In this document: positions 9,702 through 19,590 of the stretch, piece by piece | Layout: the number at the start of each line of letters is the position of its first letter | How positions within the stretch are numbered: position 1 is the stretch's first letter | NCBI GenBank assembly: GCA_963706515.1 | Contig: CAVPMW010000009.1 | Coordinates: forward strand, 1 to 64,000 | Length of the DNA stretch: 64,000 nucleotides | Source of the DNA: CAVPMW01 sp963706515 | GTDB taxonomy: Bacteria > Chloroflexota > Anaerolineae > Anaerolineales > UBA4823 | Direction of reading: 5' to 3' | Program-made: the position numbers and the translations under genes | Notes under the pieces: generated by a model | Seen by the model: only the letters and a program-made list of their open reading frames with translations | The model's database searches: none | Told to the model about the DNA's origin: nothing

Positions 9702-10593
9702 TTGGTACAGTTGGCAGCTTTTCCCAAATGCTACCTGGATGACATCATCCTGCACAAGTCCATGACCGTCTTGGAGTGGATCGAGAAAGCGAGTCAGCTC
9801 GGCGTGGACGGGCTCGAGATGTACGACCTCTTCTTCGCAGGCGCAGAGGGAAGCCTACCTGGACGCGGTGCAAGAGAAATGCGCGGAGGCTGGCCTGGCC
9901 ATCCCGATGATGTGCTTCTCCCCCGATTTCACCCATCCCGACCCGCAGGTCCGGCTGGAAGAGCTCGAAAAGCAGAAGAAAGCCATCGATCTGACCGTGA
10001 GGTTGGGCGGCAGGTTTTGCAGGACGCTATCCGGGCAGAACCGCCCCGGTTTGGAGCGGGAAAAAGCCGTGGGCTGGTGTGTGGAAATGATCCGGGCAGC
10101 CGTGGAGTACGCGGAAAAAAAGGGGATCATCCTTACGATCGAAAATCACTACAAGGACGGGTATTGGGAGTATCCTGAATTTGCGCTCAAATCCGAGGTC
10201 TTTCTGGAAATCATCGACCAGATCGACTCGCCCTATTTCGGGATCAATTTCGACCCATCCAATACCATCGTTGCCGGAGAAGACCCCCTCGCGCTGCTGC
10301 AGAAGATAAAAAGCCGGGTGGTCACCATGCACGCCAGCGACCGCTATCTCAAAGGGGGCAACGTCGCCGACCTGCGGCGCATGGAGATCGATCCGGTCTA
10401 CGGCTACGCCGGGATGATCCAGCACGGCGTCATTGGCAGGGGGTTGAACGATTACGATGCGATCTTTCGCATCCTCAAAGACGCCGGATTCGACGGGTGG
10501 ATTTCTATCGAGGACGGGATGAATGGGATGGAAGAGCTGCGCCAATCGGCCGATTTCCTGAGAGCAAAAATCAACCAATACTTCGCAGCCTGA
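9702..10593 (+). CDS. Sugar phosphate isomerase/epimerase (xylose isomerase-like TIM barrel), one frameshift
   Basis: It starts at TTG 9702, preceded by GAGGAGGGA, and reads LAAFPKCYLDDIILHKSMTVLEWIEKASQLGVDGLEMYDLFF. The frame changes near 9840 and continues YLDAVQEKCAEAGLAIPMMCFSPDFTHPD to the end. Metal-site features of the AP-endonuclease-2/xylose-isomerase superfamily are visible: Glu in ILTIENHYKD, Asp in INFDPSN, His in VVTMHASDRY, and Glu in WISIEDGM. About 297 residues when repaired, a normal length. Substrate is unknown; relatives act on sugar acids, inositols or sugar phosphates. It is the downstream partner of the fucose isomerase-like gene. Confidence 0.82.
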
Positions 10594-10595
10594 CT

Positions 10596-11414
10596 TCACC
10601 CGTTCATGTTTTTGATCTCTTCCTGAGAGACCAGCACCAGCGGTCGTAAGGTAAATCCCCCGTCCAGGACGATATTCGCCCCCGTGGCGAACGAGGCTTT
10701 ATCCGAAGCGAGGTAGGCAAACGCCGCGCCCACATCCTCCGGCAGCCCGAGGCGACCCAGGGGAATATTGCCCATGAAGCTCTCCCCGGTTTGGGGATCG
10801 TTGGCAGCTTTCGGTAGGACGCCCATCGCCCAGTTCGGCGAGTTGATCAGGCCGGGCGAGACTGTATTCACCCGGATCCCATAGGGCGCCAGCTCGATCG
10901 CGGCCGTCTCGGCGAACGCCTGCACGCCGGTTTTGCTCACCCGGTAGGCAGCCTCTTTATAGGCCGGGTTGAATTGGATCGTCGAGGAGGTGAACAGCAT
11001 GACCCCTTTGCGGCGATCGACCATGTGCTTGGCTGCCTCGCGGGTGCAGAGCATCGCGCCCGTCAGGTTGACGGCAAGGATCCTGTTCCAGCATTCCAGG
11101 GTGATCCGGGTGATCGGCTCCCATTCGATGATCCCGGCGTTGCTCACGAATATATCGATGCAGCCCAATTCATCGATCGCCTCCTGGACGAAGCGGATTA
11201 CCTGTGGCTCGTCCGATACGTCGACTTCTCTCGCAAAAGATTTCCTTCCCAGGCTCCTGACGCGCTCCTGGGTCGAATTCCCCCCGGCCTCGAGCTTGAT
11301 ATCGCAGTAGGCGATGTTGACGCCCTCCCGGGCGAGAGAAAGGCAAATATCTCGACCAATGCCTCGCTCGCCGCCGGTGACAAGCGCATTCTTATCCTTC
11401 AAATTCAGGTCCAT
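10596..11414 (-). CDS. SDR-family NAD(P)-dependent oxidoreductase
   Basis: An intact 272-residue classical short-chain dehydrogenase. It has the cofactor loop TGGERGIG near the N-terminus, the NAG motif in DIFVSNAGIIEW, the catalytic serine in LFTSSTIQFN, the YRVSK active-site motif, and NTVSPGLINSP after it. YCDIKLE at the end of beta-2 carries an acidic residue, suggesting NAD preference. It likely oxidises or reduces a sugar or sugar acid produced by the neighbouring enzymes. It is the last gene of the long minus-strand block, 54 bases after the GH127 stop. Confidence 0.88.
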   Translation of the reverse strand: MDLNLKDKNALVTGGERGIGRDICLSLAREGVNIAYCDIKLEAGGNSTQERVRSLGRKSFAREVDVSDEPQVIRFVQEAIDELGCIDIFVSNAGIIEWEPITRITLECWNRILAVNLTGAMLCTREAAKHMVDRRKGVMLFTSSTIQFNPAYKEAAYRVSKTGVQAFAETAAIELAPYGIRVNTVSPGLINSPNWAMGVLPKAANDPQTGESFMGNIPLGRLGLPEDVGAAFAYLASDKASFATGANIVLDGGFTLRPLVLVSQEEIKNMNG

Positions 11415-11468
11415 AATCTCATTCCTCGCTGGGCTTTGCAGCCCAAATCGATTGGGTCATGCCTCTGG

Positions 11469-13279
11469 CTAGCGCCCTTCCCGGACCGGGAAATAGACCG
11501 CATACGATTCATCCCGGATCTCATACAAGGGGATGAAGCGCAGGTTCTGCGCCTGGTTCTGAGTCCGGTATCCGATCCGCCAGTGGGTAAACTCCCGCTC
11601 GTTATCCGGGATCAGGACGGACGTGGGGTCTTTTCCAGCAGAGTAGAGCGTCCTCTCATCGAGCGCCTCCACTGCGGTTTTCCCCGATCCATCCCCCAGG
11701 ACTGCCGCCAGCACGACCGGACCTTCCATGAAGGCGACCGTATCCGGCAGATCGGGCAGCGGGCTCTGCGCTGAGGCTGTGGGGCAGCGTGATCTGGACG
11801 GTATCCTCCTGCCAGACCCGCTCGATCCGGGCATAGCTCGATGGATTTCCGCTCACCGCTTGCTTTTCACCGTTGACGGCAATTTCCGGACTGCCGCTCA
11901 TCCACCAGGGCAGGCGCAGCTGGAGCGCAAACTCCTGCGGTTGGGTGCAGGCGATCTTCAATTCATACGACGCGGCTGCGCGGCCGGCGCTGGTCGTCCG
12001 GGTGCGTATCTTCTGAAAGCGTGAGCTGCACCGCCGCCCCATTTTTATGCCAGTCGAGCTGGCAGGGGATGTATTGGGATAGAACCAGGTCTTTCCCTTC
12101 TTCGTAGAAGATGTGGTTTGGGTAGAGGCTGTGCGCCTGGATCAGGGTGCCCTGGCAGCACCAAAAATCATCGGTCGGCGTTCCCCATTTCTTGACCGAG
12201 CCGGAGCGCAGGGGTAAGAAATAGGTCACCATCCCGGTCTCCGGGTGCTGCTGGGCCAGGCTCCCGTTGTAAAGGTTCCTTTCCCAGTAATCTTCGTAGG
12301 TGGGCTCCCCGGTCCAGCGCAGCAGGTATTCAGCCAGGCGCATCATGTGGTAGACCGTGCAGTGTTCCTGGGTCTTATCCCCCAGCCGGGTAGAGATCTG
12401 CCCGGGCGGGATCCAGAACTCTCCGTTGGTCTGCCCGCCGGTGCAGAAATATCCCCGGTCGCTGACCGCGCAGCGCCAGTACGCCTCGACGATATCCCGC
12501 CAGCGGTCCTCCCCGGTCACCTCCCAGGCGCGCGCCGCTCCCAGGACCTCGGGGATGGTCGTATTGGCGTGCCGGTTCGTAAGGACGTCTTTTCCGGCGA
12601 GCAGGGGATCGAACAACCGCCGGCGGTCGTAGCGCTGGATCAGCGCGTAGTGCTCCTTGTCGCCGGTGACCCCGTACAGGTCTGCCCACGATTCCAGCAT
12701 CCCACCCGTTTCAACGTCGAGCATGCCATCGAACTGCTCCCGGGTGAACTGGGCGGTCCAGCGGCTGAACCAGCGCGCCCACCTGACCAGGATTTCCAGC
12801 GCCTGCTGGTTGCCGGCCCAGGCGTACATATCGTAGAGCCCCATCATATTCCGGTGAACGGTGCACTGCGGCGCCCAAATGGTTTTGCCGCGCCCCAGCC
12901 AGTCCAGGTATTTCTCCGGGATCGGTCCAGCCCACTCACCGCCGTTCTCCTCCTGGCAGCGCGCGACCTCCGCCACGATCGCATCCGCTTTGGCTTTAAG
13001 CTCGGCGTCGCCGGTGCTGGCATAAATGTGGGCCGCGGCGGAGAGCCAGTGCCCCAGGAACTCCCCGCGGATCTGGCAGGTGGGCGATTCCCAGCCCCAA
13101 TGTGCGTCGGCAGGCTTCCCGATGGGCGCCCACAACCCGGCTTCCATGTAATGGTTCTGCAGGAGGTTGTGGCTTTTGAGCGAAAATACGTACTGCCGGT
13201 TGACCTCGAAGCGCTTCTTGAACAGACCGGGAAGCAGGCTTACCCGGCGATCGGGCAGGGCGCGTAGAGTTTCATCCAT
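11469..13279 (-). CDS. GH127 beta-L-arabinofuranosidase-like hydrolase (copy A), two frameshifts
   Basis: A DUF1680/GH127-type (alpha/alpha)6-barrel protein. Visible motifs are HWGWESPTCQIRGEFLGHWLSA, GGEWAGPIPEKYLDWL, LDVETGGMLESWADLY, FCTGGQTNGEFW, QEHCTVYHMMRLAEYLLRW and FWCCQGTLIQ. In this family a Glu-x-Cys and a Cys-Cys pair hold a zinc next to the nucleophilic cysteine; both are present (EHC, CC), and the Glu of NGEFW is the likely acid/base. Frame changes near 11990 and 11780 split the C-terminal beta domain, which still ends family-like at IPLYEIRDESYAVYFPV. It closely resembles the protein at 62218-63991. No signal peptide, so probably cytosolic. It would remove arabinofuranose from imported oligosaccharides. 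Confidence 0.85.
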
Positions 13280-13337
13280 ATCTTTTCAGCCTCCGCATTG
13301 GCAGCAGCCAGGATAATTCTGTGAGGGTCTTTCCATC

Positions 13338-14158
13338 CTAAACGAGCGGGAGCAACGTCTGCCGCAGGTATTCCCCATTTTGGAGGGTAGCCGCGTCGGG
13401 GTCCACTTCCGCCTGCGGGAGACTCCTCCTCGACCATGATCCAGCCGTCATAACCGCCATCGCGCAGCATCGTCACGATCCGGGGGAAATCGATAACTCC
13501 GGCGCCCATCGCGGTCCATTCGCCCGAGGCGGTAATATCTTTGAAGTGGACGTGTTTGATCAGCGAGTGCGTATTCCGTAAATAGTGCGATGACATCGAT
13601 GCCGCCTTTCACGATGTGCCCCGTATCGGGGGCGAAACCTACACTGCGGCTGTCCAGACCATCCAGCAATATCCGGTAGTCCTCTGAGGTGCGGAATATG
13701 GATCCGGGGGGCGAGTTTGGATGGAAGGAGCAGGCGATCCCCTGGTCCGTGGCGCGCCGCGCGACCGAGTTCACGCACGAGATCAGGTTTTTCTGGCGCT
13801 GGCGCAGGTCCGAACGGTCTTTCCCCGGCATCTGGCACAGCACCAGGTGAGCGGCGGGGAACGCCTGCATGTAGCGGATGACATAGGCTGCCTCCTCTCG
13901 CTCAGCCTGCGAACTCGACCTCACCTGCCCAATCGCAGACGAAGGCGATCGCGCCGAGCTGCAAGCCCATGCTGCGCGAGGACGTCTGCCAACGCCGCCG
14001 GCTCTTGATAATAATCCCCCAGCATCAAGGTTTCTGGCTCGATGCCCGCTAAATCCCGCTGCTTCGACCACCTTCAAAATATGGGGCAGCTTCCCCACGT
14101 AGCGCTCCCCGGACATTTGCCAGGTATAAAACTGGCAGCCGAACTTAATCGGGCTCAT
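13338..14158 (-). CDS. Sugar phosphate isomerase/epimerase (TIM barrel), several frameshifts
   Basis: The start MSPIKFGCQFYTWQMSGERY at 14158 is clear and overlaps the stop of the upstream isomerase gene (ATGA). The rest is spread over three frames: PETLMLGDYYQEPAALADVLAQHG, then YVIRYMQAFPAAHLVLCQMPGK, CSFHPNSPPGSIFRTSEDYRILLDGLD and FAPDTGHIVKGGIDVI, then LIKHVHFKDITASGEWTAMGAGVIDFPRIV and DGWIMVEEESPA. About five indels are needed (near 14050, 13965, 13905, 13590 and 13410). With the last one repaired, the protein ends at a stop at 13338. His, Asp, His and Glu residues of the xylose-isomerase superfamily metal site are recognisable. Substrate unknown. Confidence 0.7.
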
Positions 14159-15059
14159 GCGAGCACCTCCTCCATCAAGCGATGAACGTATGGGACAGCC
14201 TCTTTACCGGCAGTCGGGGTTTGCGGGTTGAAACAAAAATCCACGCACCACCAGGGCAGTTGGCTGGCTACCCCCTTAATGGCAGTCAGGACGCTGATAA
14301 AGTCGATCTTCCCCTCGCCGAATGCTACGTGGGTGCTCGTTTCATTATTGTGTAGAGAGCCGTCCGAATCGATCAGATGCAGGTGACCGATCATTGGGCT
14401 CAGCAGCCGGGCGTATTCGGCCACCCCCCCGCTCAAGAGCTCCACCTCCCCCGTCTGCCTGGCTCCGATAACTGCGCCCATATAGGCATGGCTGGTATCG
14501 AACAGCAGCTTAAAGTTTTCGTGGTCGACCGCCTTCACGAGCGCGCTGGACCTCAGACGGCTTATTCAACCAGAAGCCCGGCTCGAATTCCCAAACCAGG
14601 AGAATGCCGGCCTTTGCGGCTTCCTCCGCCGCCAGATGCCAGGTCCGGGTGAGATGGGCGAAGCGCTCTTCATACTCTTCGGGCGGCAGCGCCAGCGGAG
14701 GGCTGGCCGTATCCACGCGTAATTTGCGGATGCCGCAGCGAGTGCAAAATTCCAGGCTCTTGCGAAATACGCTCAGATAGGCCTGAGGGTCTACCTCTGC
14801 CGGTGGGACATCGCCAAAGGAAGGTGCATACCCGGAGATGCCCAACCCATAGCCCTCGATCTCTTTCACCAGCTCCTTGCACTTTGCGGCTGTGTCATAG
14901 TCTGCGGGATGAGGATGGGGCCGGAATCCATTGATCTCCACGCCGTCGTAGCCGGCCTGGGCGGTGAACTCGAGCACGCGCGAGAATGACCAGGGAGTCA
15001 TTCGAAAACGGTCCAAAAGAGAATGCCCAGCTTCCCAACGAAAGTTTTGGCTTGTTCAT
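14155..15059 (-). CDS. Sugar phosphate isomerase/epimerase (TIM barrel), two frameshifts
   Basis: The best start is the ATG at 15059 (MNKPKLSLGSWAFSFGPF). An indel near 15008 leads into TPWSFSRVLEFTAQAGYDGVEINGFRPHPHP, and a second near 14530 into NFKLLFDTSHAYMGAV, GHLHLIDSDGS and HVAFGEGKIDFISVL. Metal-site features include Glu in LLVWEFEPGF, Asp and His in LFDTSHAYM, and His in IGHLHLID. The reconstructed length is about 300 residues. The stop at 14155-14157 overlaps the ATG of the next isomerase (ATGA), so the two are translationally coupled. It is one of four such barrels in the window. Confidence 0.76.
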
Positions 15060-15069
15060 AGGTGCATCC

Positions 15070-15874
15070 TTATTCGATTAATTTGCCAGCTAAAAATCGC
15101 GCGGTTGCTTCATTGAACCGGCTGAGATCTTCCCAATGGTGGATGTGTCCCCGCCCTGCGAAAACGAGCAGCTCCGCATGGGGCATCCTGCTCGTGCATT
15201 TCGGCGGTCAGCCTGAGCGGGGTAAAGATATCGGCATCCCCGACAGTCAGCAGGGCCGGGGCTGTTATCTTGCCCAGCCGGTCGAACGCATTGTGGGTGC
15301 TGCAGGCATCGCACTGGGCTGCAAATGCGCCCAGCGGCATGTAACCTTCATGAGCGTTCGCCTGGTCCTGTTTCATCTCGGCATAATGTTCTTCGTAATA
15401 GGGAGGCGGAGGCGATCCATAGCTGGAGGAGCTGGGTGAAATCGGCGGGGGACGCCAGAGAGCGCATCTTTTTGAAATGCTCGAAGACATCCTGGGTGTA
15501 CCTGTCGCAGCGCGACCAGGAGCTCACCAGGACCAGGCTGCGAACTTTTTGCGGGTAGGCGAGCGCCAGCTCCTGGGCGATCGCGCTGCCCATCGAGATG
15601 CCGGCGACCCTGGCGCGCTCGATGCCCAGCGCATTCATCAAGCCGGCGAGTGTCTTCCGCCATTAAGCGGGTCGTATAAGGACCGCCTGGCTTGTCCGAG
15701 TCGCCGCTCCCCCGGTTGTCGACCAGGATGCACCTGAAATACTGCTCGTAATGGGCGGCGTGATCCACCCAGCGGCTGCCGGGAGCGCCGAGCCCCATGA
15801 TCAAGATCAGCGGCTCGCCGCTGACCCTGCTCTTCATAATGGATCGTGATCCCATTGGAAATAACATTTGGCAT
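15070..15874 (-). CDS. Alpha/beta hydrolase, four frameshifts
   Basis: It starts MPNVISNGITIHYE at 15874, after AGGAAG. In successive frames it reads SGEPLILIMGLGAPGSRWVDHAAHYEQYFRCILVDNRGSGDSDKP, then ALGIERARVAGISMGSAIAQELALAYPQKVRSLVLVSSW, then PPPYYEEHYAEMKQDQANAHEGYM and KITAPALLTVGDADIFTPL, and finally GHIHHWEDLSRFNEATARFLAGKLIE to a stop at 15070. The nucleophile is Ser in GISMGSA, the acid Asp in GDADIF, and the catalytic His in GRGHIHHW. Breaks lie near 15833, 15650, 15410 and 15185. The fold is the lactonase/haloperoxidase-like alpha/beta hydrolase; a sugar-lactone or ester substrate would fit the locus but is a guess. Confidence 0.72.
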
Positions 15875-15934
15875 TTTCGCTTCCTTTTTGTGCGCCCTTC
15901 TGCAGCCTGGCTTGCCGAATTCTGAGTCTCCTGC

Positions 15935-16749
15935 TTAGTCGGGAATCTGACCGGTAACCTCCTCGACCAGGTCCTGCAGGTATACGAAGGCTTCCGCGCA
16001 GTAGCGCGGCAGGTTCTCAGGGTCGACCACTTCGAGCTCGACTGCCAGCGCGCCTTCGTAGCCGATGGCGTGCAGCTCCTCGATGTAGCCGCGCAGGTCA
16101 ATTTCCCCACTCCCCAGCGGGACGGATTGCGTCCCCACGTGATCTTTGACGTGGAAGTTGTAGATGCGCTCGGGAAAACGGTGGATCAGGCGCTTCCAAT
16201 CGACCCCGGCGGAATGGAAATGCCCGGAATCGAGGGTGATGCCTACCTGGGGCGACTGGATCTGCTCAAAGATCGCCTCGTAATCCTCTATGGATTGGAT
16301 TTGCGAGCCAAAATGCGGCTCCAGGGCCAGCCTGACCGGTTTGTGCTCGATCAACGGCAGGAGTGCCTTGATCCCGGCGATCGTCGGCTCGAGACCGCCA
16401 TCCCTGCGCGGGCGGCCGGTGATGACCACCAACGGGCTCCCCAATTTTTCCGCCGCGTCGAAAAGCTGGAGCCCGGACCGGGGCAGCCTGCTGGGCTTCG
16501 GCGACCGAGCCTGTAGGGAACGCGGCCCCATACACCTCGGTGCAGCGCTCGCAGCCCGGCCTCCGCCGCACGGCGGTTGATCAGGTCGAGATCGGCCCAG
16601 CGGACCAGCCCAGGCGTCCAAAAGAGCGGGCCGGCAATTCCCCAGGCTTTATAGCCTGCCCTGGGTGCGTGGATCAAGCACTCTGAGATCTCATCCTTTC
16701 CGGGGATTCGCGTGGAACAGGTGGTGCAGGAAAGAACAAAGCGGCTCAT
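15935..16749 (-). CDS. Sugar phosphate isomerase/epimerase (TIM barrel), two frameshifts
   Basis: It starts MSRFVLSCTTCSTRIPGKDE at 16749 after AGGA. The frame changes near 16560 and 16480, entering LQLFDAAEKLGSPLVVITGRP and running cleanly to the end. The intact C-terminal two-thirds contains VRLALEPHFGSQ (metal Glu), VGITLDSGHFHSAG (Asp/His), IYNFHVKDHVG (His) and GALAVELEVVDPE (Glu), the standard ligand set of the superfamily. Length is about 270 residues. It lies directly downstream of the alcohol dehydrogenase, which suggests an oxidise-isomerise sequence on one sugar. Substrate unknown. Confidence 0.76.
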
Positions 16750-16765
16750 TCCAGTTCCTTTCAGG

Positions 16766-17786
16766 CTATTCCCACGGGTCGACCACCACTTTTGCGCATT
16801 GACCGCTGGCCAACAGCTCAAATCCCTCCTGGATGCTGGCTCATGGGCAGCACGTGACTGACCAGCAGGTCGATCAGCGGCGATTCCTGGATGACCTGCA
16901 TCACCTTAGGATAATCCCCCAGGTTGTACAGCCAGGAGCCGACGACCGTCAGGCCTTTGCGGATCATGTCAGGGCTGACGTGGATGACCAGTTCGTCATT
17001 GGATTCGCCGACAAAAGCAACCCGGCCTCTGCCGCCGGACTGCATCGATGCAGAGCCGTTGGGATTGCGTATTTTCCCGAGCAATCCAAAGCGCAGGTCA
17101 CGCCTCGTGCCTTCCGTCAGCCCACGAATTTTTTCGAGCAGATCTGGCTCGGCGGGATCGAAAACGACCTCCGCTCCCATCTGCAGGGCTCGCTCCCTGC
17201 GCCAGGGGACTGGCTCTACCCCGATGACGCGCGTCCCCCGGAAGCAGGCGTTCACCACCGCCCCCAGGCCTACCGGACCCAGCCCGGTAATCAGCAGGAT
17301 GTCGCTGGCGCCGATATCGATGGCCTGAAAAGCGCCGAAGGAAGCGCCGATCCCGTCGATCGCCATGGTCGCATGCACGTAAGACACGCCATCCGGGATA
17401 GGCGGCAGCAGCCAGTCGGGCTTGAGGATATATTGGGCGAACGTGCCGCTGCCGTTCTTGCTCCCGATGTAATCCTCGAAATCGATATTATTCTCGCAGT
17501 AAACGTAATCGCCGGATTTGCACAGAGCGCATTTCCCGCATGGGTACTGGGGCAGGATGACGACCCGGTCGCCGACCTTCACCCGTCCGGGCTGCGCTAC
17601 CGCGGCAACCTCCCCTACGCCTTCGTGCCCCCCTAGCTGCAGTTCGCGCCCGACCAGATAGGATTTATATTCGGTGCATAACGCCGAGGCGCAGACTTGC
17701 ACCAGGACCCAATCCTCTTTGGGCTGGGGAACGGGGACCTCGACCAGACCGGCCCGTCGTTCACCAAGTATGACTGCCTTTTTCAT
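16766..17786 (-). CDS. Zinc-dependent alcohol/polyol dehydrogenase (MDR family), one frameshift
   Basis: It starts MKKAVILGERRAGLVEVPVPQPKEDWVLV at 17786, with AGGAG 8 bases upstream. The catalytic zinc region reads SALCTEYKSYL and GGHEGVGEV; the structural zinc loop CGKCALCKSGDYVYC has four cysteines; the nucleotide fold has ITGLGPVGLGAVVNA. Near 16840 one extra base shifts the reading frame to an early stop. Removing it gives QEGFELLASGQCAKVVVDPWE and a stop at 16766, a normal family ending (about 340 residues). Relatives oxidise sugar alcohols, threonine or similar secondary alcohols with NAD. It lies between the D-lyxose isomerase-like gene and a TIM-barrel isomerase. Confidence 0.85.
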
Positions 17787-17823
17787 TGTGGGATGCTCCT
17801 GGGTTGTCCGGCTGCTGTGCAAT

Positions 17824-18366
17824 TTATATAATCTCTGAAGCCCGGCGGATGCGTGGGTCGGTAAAAACATCGCTTTCATCGCGGCTGGTGCTGGAGAATT
17901 CCGAGACGATAGCGCCTTCGTCCCCCGCCTGGAACCAGTGTAGCGTATTCGGCGGGATGGTAAACTGGTCGCCCGGACCGAGGCTGATTTCGTGGAAGAC
18001 GGTGTAATATGGCTCGCTGCCTTCCGGAGGCTGACCCTGCCGGTCGGGTGTTGGCTCCCCCGGCACGTACAGCCATACACGCCCCCACCGGCAGCGGAAG
18101 GTTTCCATTTTTCCCGGCTCTCCGGCGACAGGCGGGTGGCGGTGTTCAGGGCAAGTCTGGCGGGGGAAAAGAACCAGCTCCTTGGCGCAGTAGCGGTCCG
18201 TGTTGATATAGACCAGCAGCTCCAGGCCCGTGCGCATGGGATCGCCCAATCCAAACTCAGCCAGCTCGATGCTTTCGACTTCGCCCGCGGTTAATTCAAT
18301 TCCAGCCTGCTGCATCATCCGGGCCACGCGCTGCTGCGCAGCTTGAACTTGCTCACGTGTGATCAT
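17824..18366 (-). CDS. D-lyxose ketol-isomerase-like cupin
   Basis: An intact 180-residue cupin matching the D-lyxose isomerase family (YdaE-like). Metal ligands are visible in the expected order: H75 and H77 in CPEHRHPP, E88 in KMETF, H143 in NTLHWF. The surrounding segments ELVLFPRQTCPEHRHP and LGPGDQFTIPPNTLHWFQAGDEGAIVSEFS are typical. Known members interconvert D-lyxose and D-xylulose (some also D-mannose and D-fructose) using Mn2+. It lies between the PfkB kinase and the alcohol dehydrogenase, consistent with feeding a ketose to the kinase. Mannose released by the GH38 enzyme could be the true substrate. Confidence 0.84.
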   Translation of the reverse strand: MITREQVQAAQQRVARMMQQAGIELTAGEVESIELAEFGLGDPMRTGLELLVYINTDRYCAKELVLFPRQTCPEHRHPPVAGEPGKMETFRCRWGRVWLYVPGEPTPDRQGQPPEGSEPYYTVFHEISLGPGDQFTIPPNTLHWFQAGDEGAIVSEFSSTSRDESDVFTDPRIRRASEII

Positions 18367-18395
18367 CGCTCATACCTCCCACAATGATTTTAGCC

Positions 18396-19590
18396 TCAGT
18401 CGCAGGGTCCACGCCAGAGTCCGCTGGCTCCGTCGAGCTGCCAGCCAGGAGCGCTCAGCTCGAGCGGTCGGCGCTCCCACCCGCCGGCAATGCGCAGGAG
18501 GGTGTCGTCCCAGCTGCGGATTCCGCTGATCGAATCCGCTGCCTCTACATTACACGCGCCGACCGCGACCGCCAGGGTAAGCGCCTCTTCGACCGTGAGA
18601 CCCTCTCAGCAAGGCCGCTAAGAATCCGGCAATCGTTGCGTCACCTGAGCCGGTTGTGCCAGCTGCCTCGACCTTAAAACAGGGCGCCCACAGCTCCACC
18701 TCCGCCCAGGCGGCAGGATTTACGGGCCGCGCCAGTCCCATGGAACGGATGTGTTCTACATCGCCTGTGCGCAGATACATGCCGCGATAACCCAATTTCA
18801 ACCCGACAATGCTCGCCCCCATGCCGATCAATTCGCTGCCAAGATCTGTTAACAGCTGCGGTGTGATCTGCCCCAGGATGCCAGACCCTTCAGCCGCCCG
18901 GCTTAATTCCTGGTATGTTTCCCGGTGGAGCAAAAACAAGATTTCTTCCACGCTGGGGATAAAGATATCCACCTGAGGCAGCACAGCGCCTAAGATGCTG
19001 TGCCAGTCTGCCTGCCCTGCTTCAGATGCCGGGTCCGGAAAAGCCATGTCGAGCGAGGTAGTTATACCGGCCTGCTTTGCCCGGCAAAATATCTCTAGCA
19101 GCAGCTTCCCGCCGTCGATGAACGTGGAGCGCATGATGGGTGGATACCCAAAATGGAATAATCTGGCGCCTTCCAACAGCGTATCCGGCAGGTCAGCCAT
19201 CTGGAAGGTATCGTTCGCGCCCGGATTGTGCAGGAAGATGCGGTCAGCTCCGGGGTAATTGATAATAATTGTATAGGAGGTGCTGGCGGAGGCATCTTTG
19301 ACAATCCAGTCGGCTAGCTGTGCTCCGTGAGAGGCTACAATCTGCAGGATGGCGCCTCCGAAGAGGTCATCCCCCACCTTCCCAACCAACCGGCTGGCGA
19401 TACCTAACCGGCTCAACGCTAGACCAGTATTGGGTACAGCCCCGCCGGTAGAGAAGGAAGCCGGCCCCGCAGCAATCAGGCGACCCGGGAGGAAGATGCT
19501 GTCGAATGGCTCACGACCTTCACCGCTCATATCCGGATGGATATCCAGACAGATGTGTCCGGCTACCACCACCGCGATCCCTGCCGTCAT
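18396..19590 (-). CDS. PfkB-family sugar kinase, one frameshift
   Basis: It starts MTAGIAVVVAGHICLDIHPDM at 19590, overlapping the GH38 stop (ATGA). Ribokinase-family features include STGGAVPNTGLALSRLG with VGKVGDDLFGG near the N-terminus and the C-terminal catalytic GTTGSGDATIAGFLAALLRG, whose Asp is the base. The frame breaks near 18600; the alternative frame continues LTVEEALTLAVAVGACNVEA and ends WRGPCD at a stop at 18396, as expected. It should phosphorylate a ketose or similar sugar made by the neighbouring isomerases. The exact substrate is not predictable. Confidence 0.85.
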